From Verrucomicrobiota bacterium (GTDB lineage: Bacteria > Verrucomicrobiota > Verrucomicrobiia > Limisphaerales > J093), in assembly GCA_022710935.1 (NCBI GenBank), contig JAKLFY010000045.1:1-52085 (forward strand): a stretch of 52,085 nt of DNA. The letters are read 5' to 3'. Positions 1 to 8,950 of the stretch are shown piece after piece. The notes under the pieces were generated by a model, which made no database searches, had not been told where the DNA came from, and saw only the letters and a program-made list of their open reading frames with translations. The position numbers and the translations under genes were made by a program. How positions within the stretch are numbered: position 1 is the stretch's first letter; every line of letters starts with the position of its first letter.

Positions 1-272
1 TCGCCCCAATGACCCGTCGAGTGAATCGCCACGGCGTCGAGCATGTCAAACCAGTCCACCTGGGCGACGGTTGAGGGCGAGGCCCAGACTGGTCCGATCA
101 GGAAGATCGGCTTGAACCAGATCTTCCTTGGGGGGAGGAAGAGCTGGGACAGATCGGTATCACTTCGACCGGTCACACCCTTCAGGAACTCGAAGTAATC
201 CACCGGGGGCAGGTTACGCCCGGCGGCCTGGAACTCGTGTATGCGATAGAGAGCATCGTCAAAGGGGTTCAT
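1..272 (-). CDS. Hypothetical protein, partial (runs off the left edge)
   Basis: An open frame starts with ATG at 272 and stays open for 90 codons to the window edge, so the C-terminus is missing. The product begins MNPFDDALYRIHEFQAAG and contains the segment DYFEFLKGVTGRSDTDLSQ. Its ATG overlaps the TGA of the upstream 175-aa gene as ATGA, which implies translational coupling. I do not recognise a family. Position, downstream of the methyltransferase-helicase and its partner, suggests it belongs to the same accessory module of the island. Confidence 0.6.
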   Translation of the reverse strand, partial: MNPFDDALYRIHEFQAAGRNLPPVDYFEFLKGVTGRSDTDLSQLFLPPRKIWFKPIFLIGPVWASPSTVAQVDWFDMLDAVAIHSTGHWG

Positions 273-796
273 CGGGGCTCCTTGGATGCGGGGGATGAGA
301 CAGTTTCGGAGGCGGAATCAAACGGCAGACGGAACTGGGCGGTGGAGAAGCGCAAGTCCTCCCAGTAATTGGCGTCGTCGGCGGGGAGGGGTTCGACCCG
401 AAAGGGGAAAGCCAGACGCACGATGGCAGGACCGCGCAAGAGCACCGCCGGGACACCCCGAACCAGAACCGTCCCCTCGGCAGCCCTCCCCATCACCCTC
501 GGGAGGTCCAGGGCCACGCAGACCACGCCGATGCGCCGCTCGAATCGGCACAGCCGGCCTTCGAAGAAGACGGGGAGGACACCCGGCTTGCTGTTATCGG
601 GCAGGATCAAATCGCGGACGTGAATGAAGCTCTGCCGCACTTCGCCATTCCAGCAGACGGGGACGAAAGACTCGCCGGCCACACGGACTTCCTGGCCGAT
701 GAACCGCTCCAGGCGGCGGTCGATGTCCCATTTGGGGCGTTGGGGCAACGGCGTGGTCGAAATCGGTTCCATCACATCCTCGGTCGGGTCCAACAA
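269..796 (-). CDS. Hypothetical protein coupled to the methyltransferase-helicase
   Basis: A 175-aa product with no transmembrane segment or signal peptide and no motif I recognise. It lies 32 bp downstream of the large helicase gene on the same strand and overlaps the next gene by ATGA, so the three probably form one transcript. ATG at residue 9 (MEPISTTPLPQRPKWDID) is an alternative start, because the first eight codons crowd the end of the helicase gene. Balanced residues such as WDIDRRLERFIGQEVRVAGE support a real soluble protein rather than a shadow frame. The function is unknown. Confidence 0.55.
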   Translation of the reverse strand: MLDPTEDVMEPISTTPLPQRPKWDIDRRLERFIGQEVRVAGESFVPVCWNGEVRQSFIHVRDLILPDNSKPGVLPVFFEGRLCRFERRIGVVCVALDLPRVMGRAAEGTVLVRGVPAVLLRGPAIVRLAFPFRVEPLPADDANYWEDLRFSTAQFRLPFDSASETVSSPASKEPR

Positions 797-828
797 AGCA
801 AAACGAACAAAGCAACAGAGGTTCTCAT

Positions 829-3800
829 CTACTCCTCCTGGTCCGTGATCGGGGTTGCCAGAGGATCTCCTTCGAGTGCCGGGTTAGGTTCGGCCTCGAA
901 CTCAAGCCGGCCCGGGGCCTGGTTCTTGGTGAGGTCCAGTTCGTTTTCGATTTCCTGCTGTCGGCGCGTCAACTCCGCCAAGCGATCGGCGTACTCGAAT
1001 GCCGCGCCCATTTGGGCCTGGGTATCCACCAATCGCTTGCGTGCGTCCGCGAGGTTGCGGGTGAGGGTCTCGACGACGTCTTCAAGATGCTGGATCGCGC
1101 GTTCGACCGAGCGGATGGTGCCGTGGGCGGTGTCGGTGACTTTTGCCGTGTATGTGGTTTCACCCTTGAGGACGATTTCAGGTCCACCCATGAAGGTGTC
1201 GGCAACAAAGACCTGGAAGCCGGCAATGGCGCCGACCTGGCGCTCGGCGTGGGTGCCACGCATGCGCTCGGCCCGCCGGAGTAACAACTCACCGGCGATG
1301 CCGCGATCACGAATCTCCTGACCTTCGATGGTCATTTGGAACTTGTCGCCAGTGGTGTCCTGCCTGGTGCCGATGTCCTGGCGGACGGCATCGAGGCGTT
1401 GTTCAAGTCGGGGGATTTCGTCGGTGAGATGGCGGACCCGGCTGCGGAGTTTGAACTGGGTCTCCTGATGCTCGCAATGCAGTCGGCTCAAGCGGGCAAC
1501 CTCGGCGTCGATGCGCGCCTTCTCGATTACGAGCGGATTGCCCGACGCGATGGCCTTGACCTCGGCGTACGTCAGTGCGGCACCGTCGATGTCCTCGATG
1601 CGGCGCAGGTCGGTCTCGCCGGTCATCACCTGCGCGATGAACCGCGCTTTGTTCTCCAGAACCTGCCAGGCGTACGCATCGAAGGACTGTTCGGTAACGT
1701 AACGGTAAACCCGGATTTCGGCATTCGAGTTGCCCTGACGCAGGATGCGGCCTTCGCGTTGCTCGACATCCGCCGGCCTCCAGGGCGCGTCCAGGTGATG
1801 CAAGGCGATCAACCGTTCCTGGACGTTGGCGCCAGTACCCATCTTTTGGGTGCTGCCGAAGAGGATGCGAACCTTGCCGGCCCGCACGTCGCGGAAGAGC
1901 TGCAACTTGGCCGCATCCGATTCGGCGTCCTGGATGAAGGCGGTCTCGCCGGCGGGAATGCCTCTTGCCACCAGCTTGTCGCGCATGTCTTCGTAAACGG
2001 AGAACCCTTGGCCGCCGGTCGGCACGGAGAGGTCGCAGAACACCAGTTGCGCCGAACGCTCGGCTGCCGTCTCCCGCCATATGCGCTCGATCTCCGCCAC
2101 GGCCTTGTTGACCTTGCTGTCGGGATGATCGGGCAGACGAGGGTCATGCAGGCGAAGGTCGAGGGCGGCTTTGCGCCCATCGGTGGTGACGAGCAGCATG
2201 TTGTCCTCGCGCGGGTCAACGCGGCCCATGCGCAACGCGTCGGCCCTTTCAACGAGCGAGGCGACGATTTCTTTCAACTCCGGCGAGCAGGGGGCGCTGA
2301 TGACGGTCGGCTTGCCACCGTGCAGGTCCGGTACGGGCAGCTTGAGCATCGCCTGGGTCTGAATGTCCGCCACCTGCCGGAACATCTGCATCAACTCAGG
2401 GACGTTCGAGAACTTACAGAATCTGGTGTGCAAGCGGTACCCGGAGCCGTCTGGGGCCAGTTCCATGGCGGTGACCGGCTCGCCAAAGGTGGCCGCCCAA
2501 GCGTCGAAGTGGGCGACGTTCTGCGCCTTGAGCGTGTCCATCTGGAGGAACCGCTGCATGGTGAACATCTCGGCCACGCTGTTGGCGATGGGCGTGCCGG
2601 TGGCGAACACGACCCCGCCGCCACCGTTGATCCGCTGGATGTGCTGCACCTTGAGGAACATGTCCAGGGCGCGCTGGGAGGCGGTCTGAGGCAAGCCGGC
2701 GATCCGCGTCATCTTCGACACGTAAAACAGGTTCTTGAAGGCATGGCTTTCGTCGGTGGCCAACGAGTCGACGCCCAGTTCTTCAAAAATCAGTCCGTCG
2801 TCCTTCTTCTCGTCAGCCGCCAAGTCCTTGAGTTTGGTTTCCAACTGCTTCTTGGCGCGCTCCAAGGCCTTCACGATCCGGGAATCGCCCTCCTTGCGCT
2901 GCTGTTCGATGGCCAGCGCCAACTCCCGCAACTGCTCGTGGAAGAACTCCTCCTGGGTCTCACGCGACACCGGGATTTTTTCGAAGCCGGAGTGGGTGAC
3001 GATGACCGCATCCCAGTTGCCCGTGGCGATCCGACTCATCAGCGTCTTGCGCCGCTCCTTCACGAAATCGTCCTTCGTCGCGACGAGGATGTTGGCGCCC
3101 GGATAGAGCGCGAGGAACTCGGAAGCAAACTGGCCCAGCATGTGGTTCGGAACCACGATCAGAGGTTTGCGCGCCAGGCCCAAGCGCCTCTTTTCCATCG
3201 CCGCGGCACAGACGATGTACGACTTGCCGCTGCCCACGACCTGTGCGAGGAGGCAGTTGGGTGTCTGCAGGATGCGCCAGACGCTGGCTTTCTGATGTGG
3301 GCGCAGGACGATGGCCGGGCTGGCACCGGGCAGCGTCAGGTGCTCCCCGTTGAACGTCCGCAGCCGGGTGTGGTTGAACTCGTCGTTGTACTTTCGGACC
3401 AGCCGTTCACGGCGTTCGTCGTCCTGCCACAGCCACTGCTTGAACCGTTCCTTGAGCTTCTCCTGCTTGTCGCGGGCCGCCTCGGTGGCCGGGCCGTTGA
3501 CCACGTCGCGTTCGGTGTGTGGGTCATGGTCATAGACCGTCGGCACCCGGAGGTTGAGCGCGTCTTCGATCAACTCCAGGGCACTGCGCTGGTCTGTGCC
3601 CCACTCGGTCGTGTTCGCGACGCAGAAGCGAACGCCATAGTCCCCGCGCACCACCCAGAGGCCCAGTTGTGGGGCGTGACTGACCGTGATGCCCGATTCT
3701 CCCAGCGTCGCTTCCGCAAACCGCTGAATGTCCTCCGCCGGAATCCACGTACTGCCCAACCGGACGTCGATCTCGGTGGCCGACAGGTCTACCGGCTGCA

Positions 3801-6027
3801 CCTGCCGCAGCGCGTCGACGTTCGGTTTGAACTGTTCGTCCACCAAAGCAGCCGCTTCGGCTGCCGCCAACTTCGCCCGGACATTGCCGGAGAGGTACTC
3901 GTCCTCGGTCTCCCAGCGGCGGGTCTGGGGATTGAGGAAGATGAGGCCCTTGAGGTCGGGGATGCACTCGGAGGGTTGGCGGTGGAGCAGAGCCGCGATG
4001 AACTCCAGGTCCACGCACCCGCGTTCGTTCAACGTCACCAGCAATGCCTCCTGAGCGGTGCTGACCTGGGGGACGGGCCGCTGCTTCTGGATGGTACGTT
4101 CATGGAAGATCGCCGCCTTGGTGGCTCGGCCCGTCTCCTTGTCGTACTGCTCCAGGGACAACAGCAACGGCAGGTCGGGGTCGCCACGAAAGGCAGAGGT
4201 ATTGGCTCGGGCGGAGACGGGGCCAAGCCGGGCGACAAAGCTGTCGTAGGTGCGGTTCAGGTGCTCGCGGGCGGCGACGACCTCTTCGTCCAGCGCCCCG
4301 TTCAGTTGCGACCGCAGACACTGGCGCACGGCGTCGCGGACGCGCATCAAGCCGCGGACGCGTTTGGCGACCTGGCCGGACAGCCCGGTGAGAACCTGGA
4401 GCGAGTCGCCGTCGCGGATGGCGATCTGCTCGTTGACGAGGGTGTAGGCGTTGGGCTTGATGTGGTCCGGGGCGGGGAAGGACTCCGCCGGGGTGGGGGC
4501 AACCACGCGCCGAACCTCGGGCTTGAATACGTCCCGCGGCAGGAGCGCAATGGCTTCGGCGAGTTGCTCGGCGAGGTCGCGGCGGTTGCTGACGAGGGTG
4601 GGTTCGCCCCGTCCGTACATCTTCCCTTCGAGCCGCATCTCGCCCAGCATCATCTCGGGGTGGGCAGCAAAGTACTCGTTGATGGCGATGGTCTCGCCTA
4701 GGGAGTTGGTGATTTCCTCCGCGCCCGCCTTCCACGCCGGGCCGGAGGGGAGTTCGCCGGGCAGGCGTTTGCGTAGAACTACGATGTCGGCGGTGACCTC
4801 GGTGTTGGCGTTCCGCTTGAAGGCGTCATTGGGCAGGCGGATGGCCCCGAGCAGGTCGGCCTGGTGGGCGACGCACTCACGCAGGGCGGCATCGTGTTTG
4901 TCGAGCGTGCCCTTGGACGTGATGAACAGGATCAAGCCGCCGGGACGGACCTTGTGCAGGGCGGCGGCGAAGAAGTAATCGTGAATGAGGAACTTCCAGG
5001 CCTTGAACCGAGGATCGTGAACCATGAAGTCCCCGAACGGGATGTTTCCCAAAGCCACATCGTAGAAACCGTCGGCGAGTTTGGATTCCTCGAAGGGCTG
5101 ATGCCGGATGTCGGCGTCGGGATAGAGCTGCTTGGCGAGTCGGGCGGTGATCGAATCGATCTCGATCCCGGTGATGAGGGACCGGGCGTGCATCTCGTCG
5201 GGCATCAGGCCGATGAAGTGGCCGAGGCCGAGAGCCGGTTCAAGGATACGGCCGTGCGTGAAGCCGAGTCGCTCCAGCGCCGCGTACATGGCGCGAACGA
5301 CGACGGGCGCGGTGTAGTGGGCGTTGAGGGTGGTGGCGCGCGCCGATTCGAGTTCCTCGGGCGTCAGGACTTGCTCCAGCCGCTCGCGCTGTTCCTTCCA
5401 CTCCTCATTCCACGGGTTGAAGGCCTGCGGTAGACCGCCCCAGCCGACGTAACGCACCAGCACGCGCTTCTCCCGGTCGGTCGCCGCGCGGCCGTCCGCT
5501 TCGAACTGCTTCAACAACTCGATGGCCGCGAGGTTGTCCTGGTACTTGCGCTTGAGCGAACCGGCCCCGATGTGGTCCGCGTCCGTGATCCGGTAATTGC
5601 GTTGGTTGCGGAGCGGTTCGGGTTCAGTGGGCGCCGGCCCGAAGGAAACCCATTCTTCCTCGTTGGCTAGTCCTGCTCGGGCGGCAGGTAGATGTACCTC
5701 TCCCGCACGATCTCCCAGGCCCGGTCCTGGGCCTGGCGCGGTGTCAAGCCCTGCTGGATGAAGTGCCGGCGCAGCGAGTCCAGTTCCGCCTCGGTCTTCT
5801 CCTCCGCCTCCAGCAACATCGTGTGCAGTTGGCCTTTGGCCTCCAGTTCCGCCACCAGCCTCGGGCAGAATCGGCGCCAGTGCTTCTCGGCCAGGAGGCC
5901 GTAGGCGGTCAAGGGTGTCCTCATGGTTCAGCGTCTCCCCGGAAAACAACTCCAGTTGCAGCTCATCGTACCCGCACCTCCCCCGCGTTCGTCCCCCCAC
6001 TCTCAACTTCAACATGCCGCCCCACAA
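829..6027 (-). CDS. DarB-like DNA methyltransferase-helicase (SNF2/DEAD superfamily 2)
   Basis: Very large protein joining an N6-adenine-type methyltransferase to a superfamily 2 helicase, the layout of phage P1 DarB and of similar proteins on integrative elements. Visible motifs, numbered from 6027: SAM-binding ILEPALGLGHFIG (about 261-273), a catalytic NPPF-like NIPFGDF (about 328-334), Walker A VVGSGKS (about 930), DEAH-type TDESHAFKN (about 1090), TGTPIANS, and motif VI EQREGRILRQGN (about 1424). P1 DarB acts against host restriction; an anti-restriction or plasmid-protection role here is inference. The N-terminus is doubtful: the first 120 codons overlap a convincing 85-aa gene in another frame and read like a shadow, while family-like sequence begins around NYRITDADHIGAGSLK. 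No ATG, GTG or TTG lies between that gene's stop and this segment, so a frameshift or unusual initiation near 5,690 is likely. Confidence 0.85.
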   Translation of the reverse strand: MWGGMLKLRVGGRTRGRCGYDELQLELFSGETLNHEDTLDRLRPPGREALAPILPEAGGGTGGQRPTAHDVAGGGGEDRGGTGLAAPALHPAGLDTAPGPGPGLGDRAGEVHLPAARAGLANEEEWVSFGPAPTEPEPLRNQRNYRITDADHIGAGSLKRKYQDNLAAIELLKQFEADGRAATDREKRVLVRYVGWGGLPQAFNPWNEEWKEQRERLEQVLTPEELESARATTLNAHYTAPVVVRAMYAALERLGFTHGRILEPALGLGHFIGLMPDEMHARSLITGIEIDSITARLAKQLYPDADIRHQPFEESKLADGFYDVALGNIPFGDFMVHDPRFKAWKFLIHDYFFAAALHKVRPGGLILFITSKGTLDKHDAALRECVAHQADLLGAIRLPNDAFKRNANTEVTADIVVLRKRLPGELPSGPAWKAGAEEITNSLGETIAINEYFAAHPEMMLGEMRLEGKMYGRGEPTLVSNRRDLAEQLAEAIALLPRDVFKPEVRRVVAPTPAESFPAPDHIKPNAYTLVNEQIAIRDGDSLQVLTGLSGQVAKRVRGLMRVRDAVRQCLRSQLNGALDEEVVAAREHLNRTYDSFVARLGPVSARANTSAFRGDPDLPLLLSLEQYDKETGRATKAAIFHERTIQKQRPVPQVSTAQEALLVTLNERGCVDLEFIAALLHRQPSECIPDLKGLIFLNPQTRRWETEDEYLSGNVRAKLAAAEAAALVDEQFKPNVDALRQVQPVDLSATEIDVRLGSTWIPAEDIQRFAEATLGESGITVSHAPQLGLWVVRGDYGVRFCVANTTEWGTDQRSALELIEDALNLRVPTVYDHDPHTERDVVNGPATEAARDKQEKLKERFKQWLWQDDERRERLVRKYNDEFNHTRLRTFNGEHLTLPGASPAIVLRPHQKASVWRILQTPNCLLAQVVGSGKSYIVCAAAMEKRRLGLARKPLIVVPNHMLGQFASEFLALYPGANILVATKDDFVKERRKTLMSRIATGNWDAVIVTHSGFEKIPVSRETQEEFFHEQLRELALAIEQQRKEGDSRIVKALERAKKQLETKLKDLAADEKKDDGLIFEELGVDSLATDESHAFKNLFYVSKMTRIAGLPQTASQRALDMFLKVQHIQRINGGGGVVFATGTPIANSVAEMFTMQRFLQMDTLKAQNVAHFDAWAATFGEPVTAMELAPDGSGYRLHTRFCKFSNVPELMQMFRQVADIQTQAMLKLPVPDLHGGKPTVISAPCSPELKEIVASLVERADALRMGRVDPREDNMLLVTTDGRKAALDLRLHDPRLPDHPDSKVNKAVAEIERIWRETAAERSAQLVFCDLSVPTGGQGFSVYEDMRDKLVARGIPAGETAFIQDAESDAAKLQLFRDVRAGKVRILFGSTQKMGTGANVQERLIALHHLDAPWRPADVEQREGRILRQGNSNAEIRVYRYVTEQSFDAYAWQVLENKARFIAQVMTGETDLRRIEDIDGAALTYAEVKAIASGNPLVIEKARIDAEVARLSRLHCEHQETQFKLRSRVRHLTDEIPRLEQRLDAVRQDIGTRQDTTGDKFQMTIEGQEIRDRGIAGELLLRRAERMRGTHAERQVGAIAGFQVFVADTFMGGPEIVLKGETTYTAKVTDTAHGTIRSVERAIQHLEDVVETLTRNLADARKRLVDTQAQMGAAFEYADRLAELTRRQQEIENELDLTKNQAPGRLEFEAEPNPALEGDPLATPITDQEE
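5667..5924 (-). CDS. Small conserved-looking protein preceding the methyltransferase-helicase
   Basis: An 85-aa product beginning MRTPLTAYGLLAEKHWRRF and ending AWEIVRERYIYLPPEQD. It is rich in charged helical residues and has the composition of a real protein, unlike the overlapping N-terminal 120 codons of the helicase frame. A GGGGAG stretch lies upstream of its ATG at 5924. It ends just before the helicase reading frame becomes protein-like, which fits a small gene directly upstream and coupled to it. No domain is recognised. Ribosomal frameshifting from this gene into the helicase frame is another possibility. Confidence 0.55.
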   Translation of the reverse strand: MRTPLTAYGLLAEKHWRRFCPRLVAELEAKGQLHTMLLEAEEKTEAELDSLRRHFIQQGLTPRQAQDRAWEIVRERYIYLPPEQD

Positions 6028-6042
6028 CCCTGTTCGATTCTC

Positions 6043-6258
6043 TCAGGATCTATGACGGACGCTCGGGCTAGTCAACCGCCCGGGCGCAAGGCGGCGGGAA
6101 CACTGCCTTTTCGATTCGCCTTCGACGGTGGGCCGCCCGTCTTGTGGCGAGCTGAGGAGAGAATGGTGCTGATTGTAGAGCGACCACAGGAATCGACGCA
6201 GTTGCACGCCCCCGCCAGTGTCGGGGCAATCACGAATACACTGCGCGATCTGGTTCAT
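6043..6258 (-). CDS. Possible small protein (MNQIAQCIRDCPD...)
   Basis: From ATG 6258 this frame gives a 71-aa product whose first half (RDCPDTGGGVQLRRFLWSLY) is protein-like, while the second half is arginine-, proline- and serine-rich like a shadow frame. It may be an intact small island gene or one whose 3' half is lost. It ends 15 bp before the extreme upstream start of the helicase frame. Confidence 0.35.
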   Translation of the reverse strand: MNQIAQCIRDCPDTGGGVQLRRFLWSLYNQHHSLLSSPQDGRPTVEGESKRQCSRRLAPGRLTSPSVRHRS

Positions 6259-6297
6259 GGCGTGCTGGTGGCGGGCTGGAGCGATGTGGGGTTGCAT

Positions 6298-6718
6298 AAG
6301 CCTCCTTCGGCAAATCCGCGAACGGTGTTCGCATGGAGTCTATCAGGAATCGAGGGCCAAACCAAACGGCCAGAGGATGCTCTGGGCGGGCACAGGGCAT
6401 GGGTGGTTTCAACGAGAGCGCCGACCACCTTCCGTCGGCATGCACCGGGGTCCGCGTCCGGCTTCGCCGCGCGGGCCGGAACCTGGGGAAACCCGCAAAG
6501 AAACGTGACCCCAGACGTCCAAGGAGGTGGGCACGAAAACCCGCGCGGGCCGGTGGGGCAGCCGCCCAGTGAGCGGGTTGGCAGACACCGAGCGGCTGCG
6601 GCCCGCGCCTGATCAACCAGCTGGCATCCTGACGAGTCCGGTGCTCCGGCAACGGCCACTCCCATGATGCAGCGGCCGATGCGAGTTCGGCCCTACCGAT
6701 TGTCGTTGGCCACACGGC
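6298..6718. other. No convincing gene between the small ORF and the HTH gene
   Basis: Open frames on both strands are arginine-, proline- and alanine-rich and show no protein-like stretch. No repeat or hairpin was noticed. It may hold the promoter for the leftward helicase module, but I cannot point to one. Confidence 0.4.
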
Positions 6719-6922
6719 TCACCTCGTGTCGCGGAGGAAGCGGTCTATCTCCTGCTTCGGAATGAGGATGTGGCGCAACGCGCGGGAGGGGCGGAGCAGT
6801 CCACGCAAGATGAGGCGGCGGATGCTCTTGTCGCAAACGCCCAGCATGCGCGCGGTCTCCTGCACGCTGTAGGCGAGCCTGGGCGGGGTCCCGTTCAAGG
6901 GAGGTTGTGCTGTCGTGTCCAT
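6719..6922 (-). CDS. Excisionase-like helix-turn-helix protein
   Basis: A 67-aa product with a MerR/excisionase-type winged HTH: YSVQETARMLGVCDKSIRRL is the helix-turn-helix, and RHILIPKQEIDRFLRDTR the wing and closing helix. Such proteins act as recombination directionality factors or small regulators on integrative elements. The internal ATG at 6922 is preferred over an ATG 23 codons upstream, because the extra residues are not family-like. It lies 72 bp downstream of a truncated methyltransferase on the same strand. Its 3' end encodes EIDRFLRDTR, the same site at which the RIT element interrupted a related gene at 10,326/13,759, so this is an intact counterpart of that target. Confidence 0.75.
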   Translation of the reverse strand: MDTTAQPPLNGTPPRLAYSVQETARMLGVCDKSIRRLILRGLLRPSRALRHILIPKQEIDRFLRDTR

Positions 6923-6994
6923 GAGATGTTCCGGAGGGCGAGTGCGTCCCGAATGACCGTCTCGCTGCTCCAAGACGCCAGTCGTGGACAACCG

Positions 6995-7408
6995 TTAAAA
7001 GCGAACAGGCAGAGTGTGATCAGGCATCGCGAAGCACATCGACGCTTGCCAGACCTGATCGAGTTGGTCGAGGAAGGCTTTGTAGTCGGTGATGTGGCCC
7101 ATCTGGCCAGGATGGTCGTGGTAGCGTTTGAGAGTCCAGTAGGGCGGGGAGGTTAGCACGAGGTGGACACTGCGCGGGCGGAGCGTGCGAGGTTGCCTGA
7201 CATCGCCGCATTCGAGGGAGTGGCGGGTGGGCACCCGGTGGACAGCGGCGACTATCTCGTCAGTCAGTTTTGGATCCCGTGCGATGTTCGGCAGATCGAG
7301 TTGGAGGTTGGAGAGCCGGAGCCCTCCGGGGACAAAGGAGTCGAGTCCCGGCGGGCACCCCGGCTCTTCGAGGGTCGGCGGAGCAGTGGTTGGCCGGGTG
7401 TCGCGCAT
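6995..7408 (-). pseudogene. Truncated site-specific DNA methyltransferase (N4-C/N6-A, SPPY motif)
   Basis: The frame from ATG 7408 encodes HRVPTRHSLECGDVRQ followed by VHLVLTSPPYWTLKRY, the catalytic (S/D)PPY motif of exocyclic amino methyltransferases, and then GQMGHITDYKAFLDQLDQVW. In the family this is followed by the SAM-binding part and the rest of the enzyme. Here the frame stops about 16 residues later, after an unrelated tail, leaving about 137 aa. The missing part is not found in the next 300 bp, which hold the HTH gene, so a deletion joined the two. It is presumably inactive. Confidence 0.7.
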
Positions 7409-7850
7409 CGTGATCCAGCTCGACAGTCGGTGACGCCGGCCAGAAGCGAACACGGGGGTTGGCCATGTGGAGGTGAAGGCATCGAATCCAAGGGGAAGAT
7501 GAATGCCGTCGATTGCCAGCTGAAGCTCCCTCGAGACGGTTTGCGAGCGCGAGGATCAGGGGAGCCAAACGGACGGGCGCGTTGCGGGTTCGATCTGCGG
7601 GCCGTTGTCACCCCGACTTGTCACCCGCCGCCGATCGAAGGGGGCACTGCGGTGCGTTTCGGTCCGCTGCCAACCATCCGTCAGTTAGGTGAAGAACGAG
7701 GCTGCGTCCCTTCGAGTCCCCGCCGGCACCGATGGAGCAGACAACGGAGCGAGGATCCGGAGACCAGTGCGCTACCTTGGCGGTGTGGGGATCGCCATCA
7801 AACGTGGCGCAGCGGTTGACGGTTTGTACCGGCGAGCGCACCTTGGCGCC
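7409..7850. other. No recognised gene between divergent methyltransferase remnant and prepilin gene
   Basis: Frames here are short or of shadow composition. The rightward frame into the prepilin gene is open from 7689, but its first 54 codons are not family-like, so I treat them as untranslated. The segment should carry the divergent promoters. Confidence 0.4.
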
Positions 7851-8615
7851 GTGAACACCCCAGTGCAGCCGTCCAGAAGCGCGTTCACGCTCATCGAACT
7901 TCTCGTCGTCATCGCCATTATTGCGATCCTCGCGGGCCTGCTCTTGCCGGCACTCGCGCGCGCGAAGTTCCAGGCCAAGGTCGTCAACTGCACCTCCAAC
8001 TATCGCCAGTGGGGCATCGCCGCGAGCCTTTACGCAGGCGACACTCCGCAAGGCCGACTGCCTGCGTTCCGCATGCCCCGCACCGGCCTCAACCCGTGGG
8101 ATGTCTCCTCCGACATGGTGCCGGGCTTGCAGCCCTACGGCCTGACGGTGGCCATGTGGTTCTGCCCTGTGCGACCGGCGGAGTTCCGGGACGCCGACGC
8201 CTGGTACCGTGCGCAGACCCATGGTCAGGGCATCGGCAACGTGGACGACCTTAACAAATACCTGCGCCGGCAGTACGACAACTTCGCCATCATCAACCAT
8301 TGTTGGTGGGTACCACGACCCCTCGACGACGGCGAGTTGTTCCCCACGCCGAAAACCGCCGGCACCTTCAGTCGCACGCAGGACGGTTGGCCGAGCAAGG
8401 CCGAAGACGCCGCCGCGGCCATTCAGCCGATCATCACCGATCTCTGTCTGGCGGAGGGGACCAGGAACACCAACGTCTCCAAAGCGACGGGCGGGCACTC
8501 GATCGGCAGGAACCTGGTCAACGTGAACCTCACCTTCGCCGACGGCCACGTCGAGACCCGTCCGCGCGCGAAGCTGCAGTGGCAGCAATCCGGCAACTGG
8601 ACCACGTTCTATTAG
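7851..8615 (+). CDS. Prepilin-type N-terminal methylation domain protein (H-X-DG type)
   Basis: The product starts (GTG 7851) [20 protein letters not shown] and continues as a long hydrophobic helix, the class III type IV prepilin signal cleaved before Phe. The -1 residue is Ala rather than the usual Gly, as is common in Verrucomicrobiota and Planctomycetota. The helix is followed by a roughly 210-aa extracytoplasmic domain ending in [12 protein letters not shown], the DG-H signature of the processing-associated H-X9-DG family. These proteins are exported pseudopilin-like proteins of mostly unknown role. GTG is chosen because it leaves a short basic leader. It lies within the island as apparent cargo. 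Confidence 0.8.
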   Translation: MNTPVQPSRSAFTLIELLVVIAIIAILAGLLLPALARAKFQAKVVNCTSNYRQWGIAASLYAGDTPQGRLPAFRMPRTGLNPWDVSSDMVPGLQPYGLTVAMWFCPVRPAEFRDADAWYRAQTHGQGIGNVDDLNKYLRRQYDNFAIINHCWWVPRPLDDGELFPTPKTAGTFSRTQDGWPSKAEDAAAAIQPIITDLCLAEGTRNTNVSKATGGHSIGRNLVNVNLTFADGHVETRPRAKLQWQQSGNWTTFY

Positions 8616-8658
8616 GCGCGGCTCTCTTCTTGGCTTTGCCCGACTTGCCCTGCGCTTG

Positions 8659-8874
8659 TCACCGGGGCTTGCGGCCAGTTTCGCCCTTAACGGCCTTGGC
8701 GGTCTTGCCACCCGAGTAGGCGGCCAGTTCGGCATCGATCCTGGCGAGCCGGTTTCGCGGCGTTTCCTTCTGTTGGAGCAGTTTGACGATCTGCTTCAGG
8801 TCAGCAGATGTCTGTTGCGTCAGCGTCCAGATCGCGGTTTGTCGCTGCAGAGGTGCCGTGATCGGCCAGGGCAC
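8659..8874 (-). CDS. Small basic protein, possibly truncated by a stop
   Basis: A 71-aa frame from ATG 8874 with a helical, charged core (LKQIVKLLQQKETPRNRLAR) and a Lys/Gly-rich tail. After its TGA the same frame continues as another Lys-rich stretch (QAQGKSGKAKKR), which suggests the stop arose in an originally longer low-complexity tail. It is convergent with the prepilin gene (43-bp gap). No function is recognised. Confidence 0.4.
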   Translation of the reverse strand: MPWPITAPLQRQTAIWTLTQQTSADLKQIVKLLQQKETPRNRLARIDAELAAYSGGKTAKAVKGETGRKPR

Positions 8875-8950
8875 GCCGCCTCAGGCTTTCGCAAGACGCC
8901 CGGAGGACTCACCCCGGTGCGATCGCGGTCGCGTCGGGGATGCCCCGCCC

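Noticed and set aside
1336-4701. Very long plus-strand open frame opposite the methyltransferase-helicase
   Set aside because: Its product is low in aromatic order and has no motif; it is the antisense of clearly functional helicase motifs in GC-rich DNA.
7608-8735. Minus-strand frame opposite the prepilin gene
   Set aside because: The plus strand carries an unmistakable AFTLIELL prepilin helix and DG-H motif.
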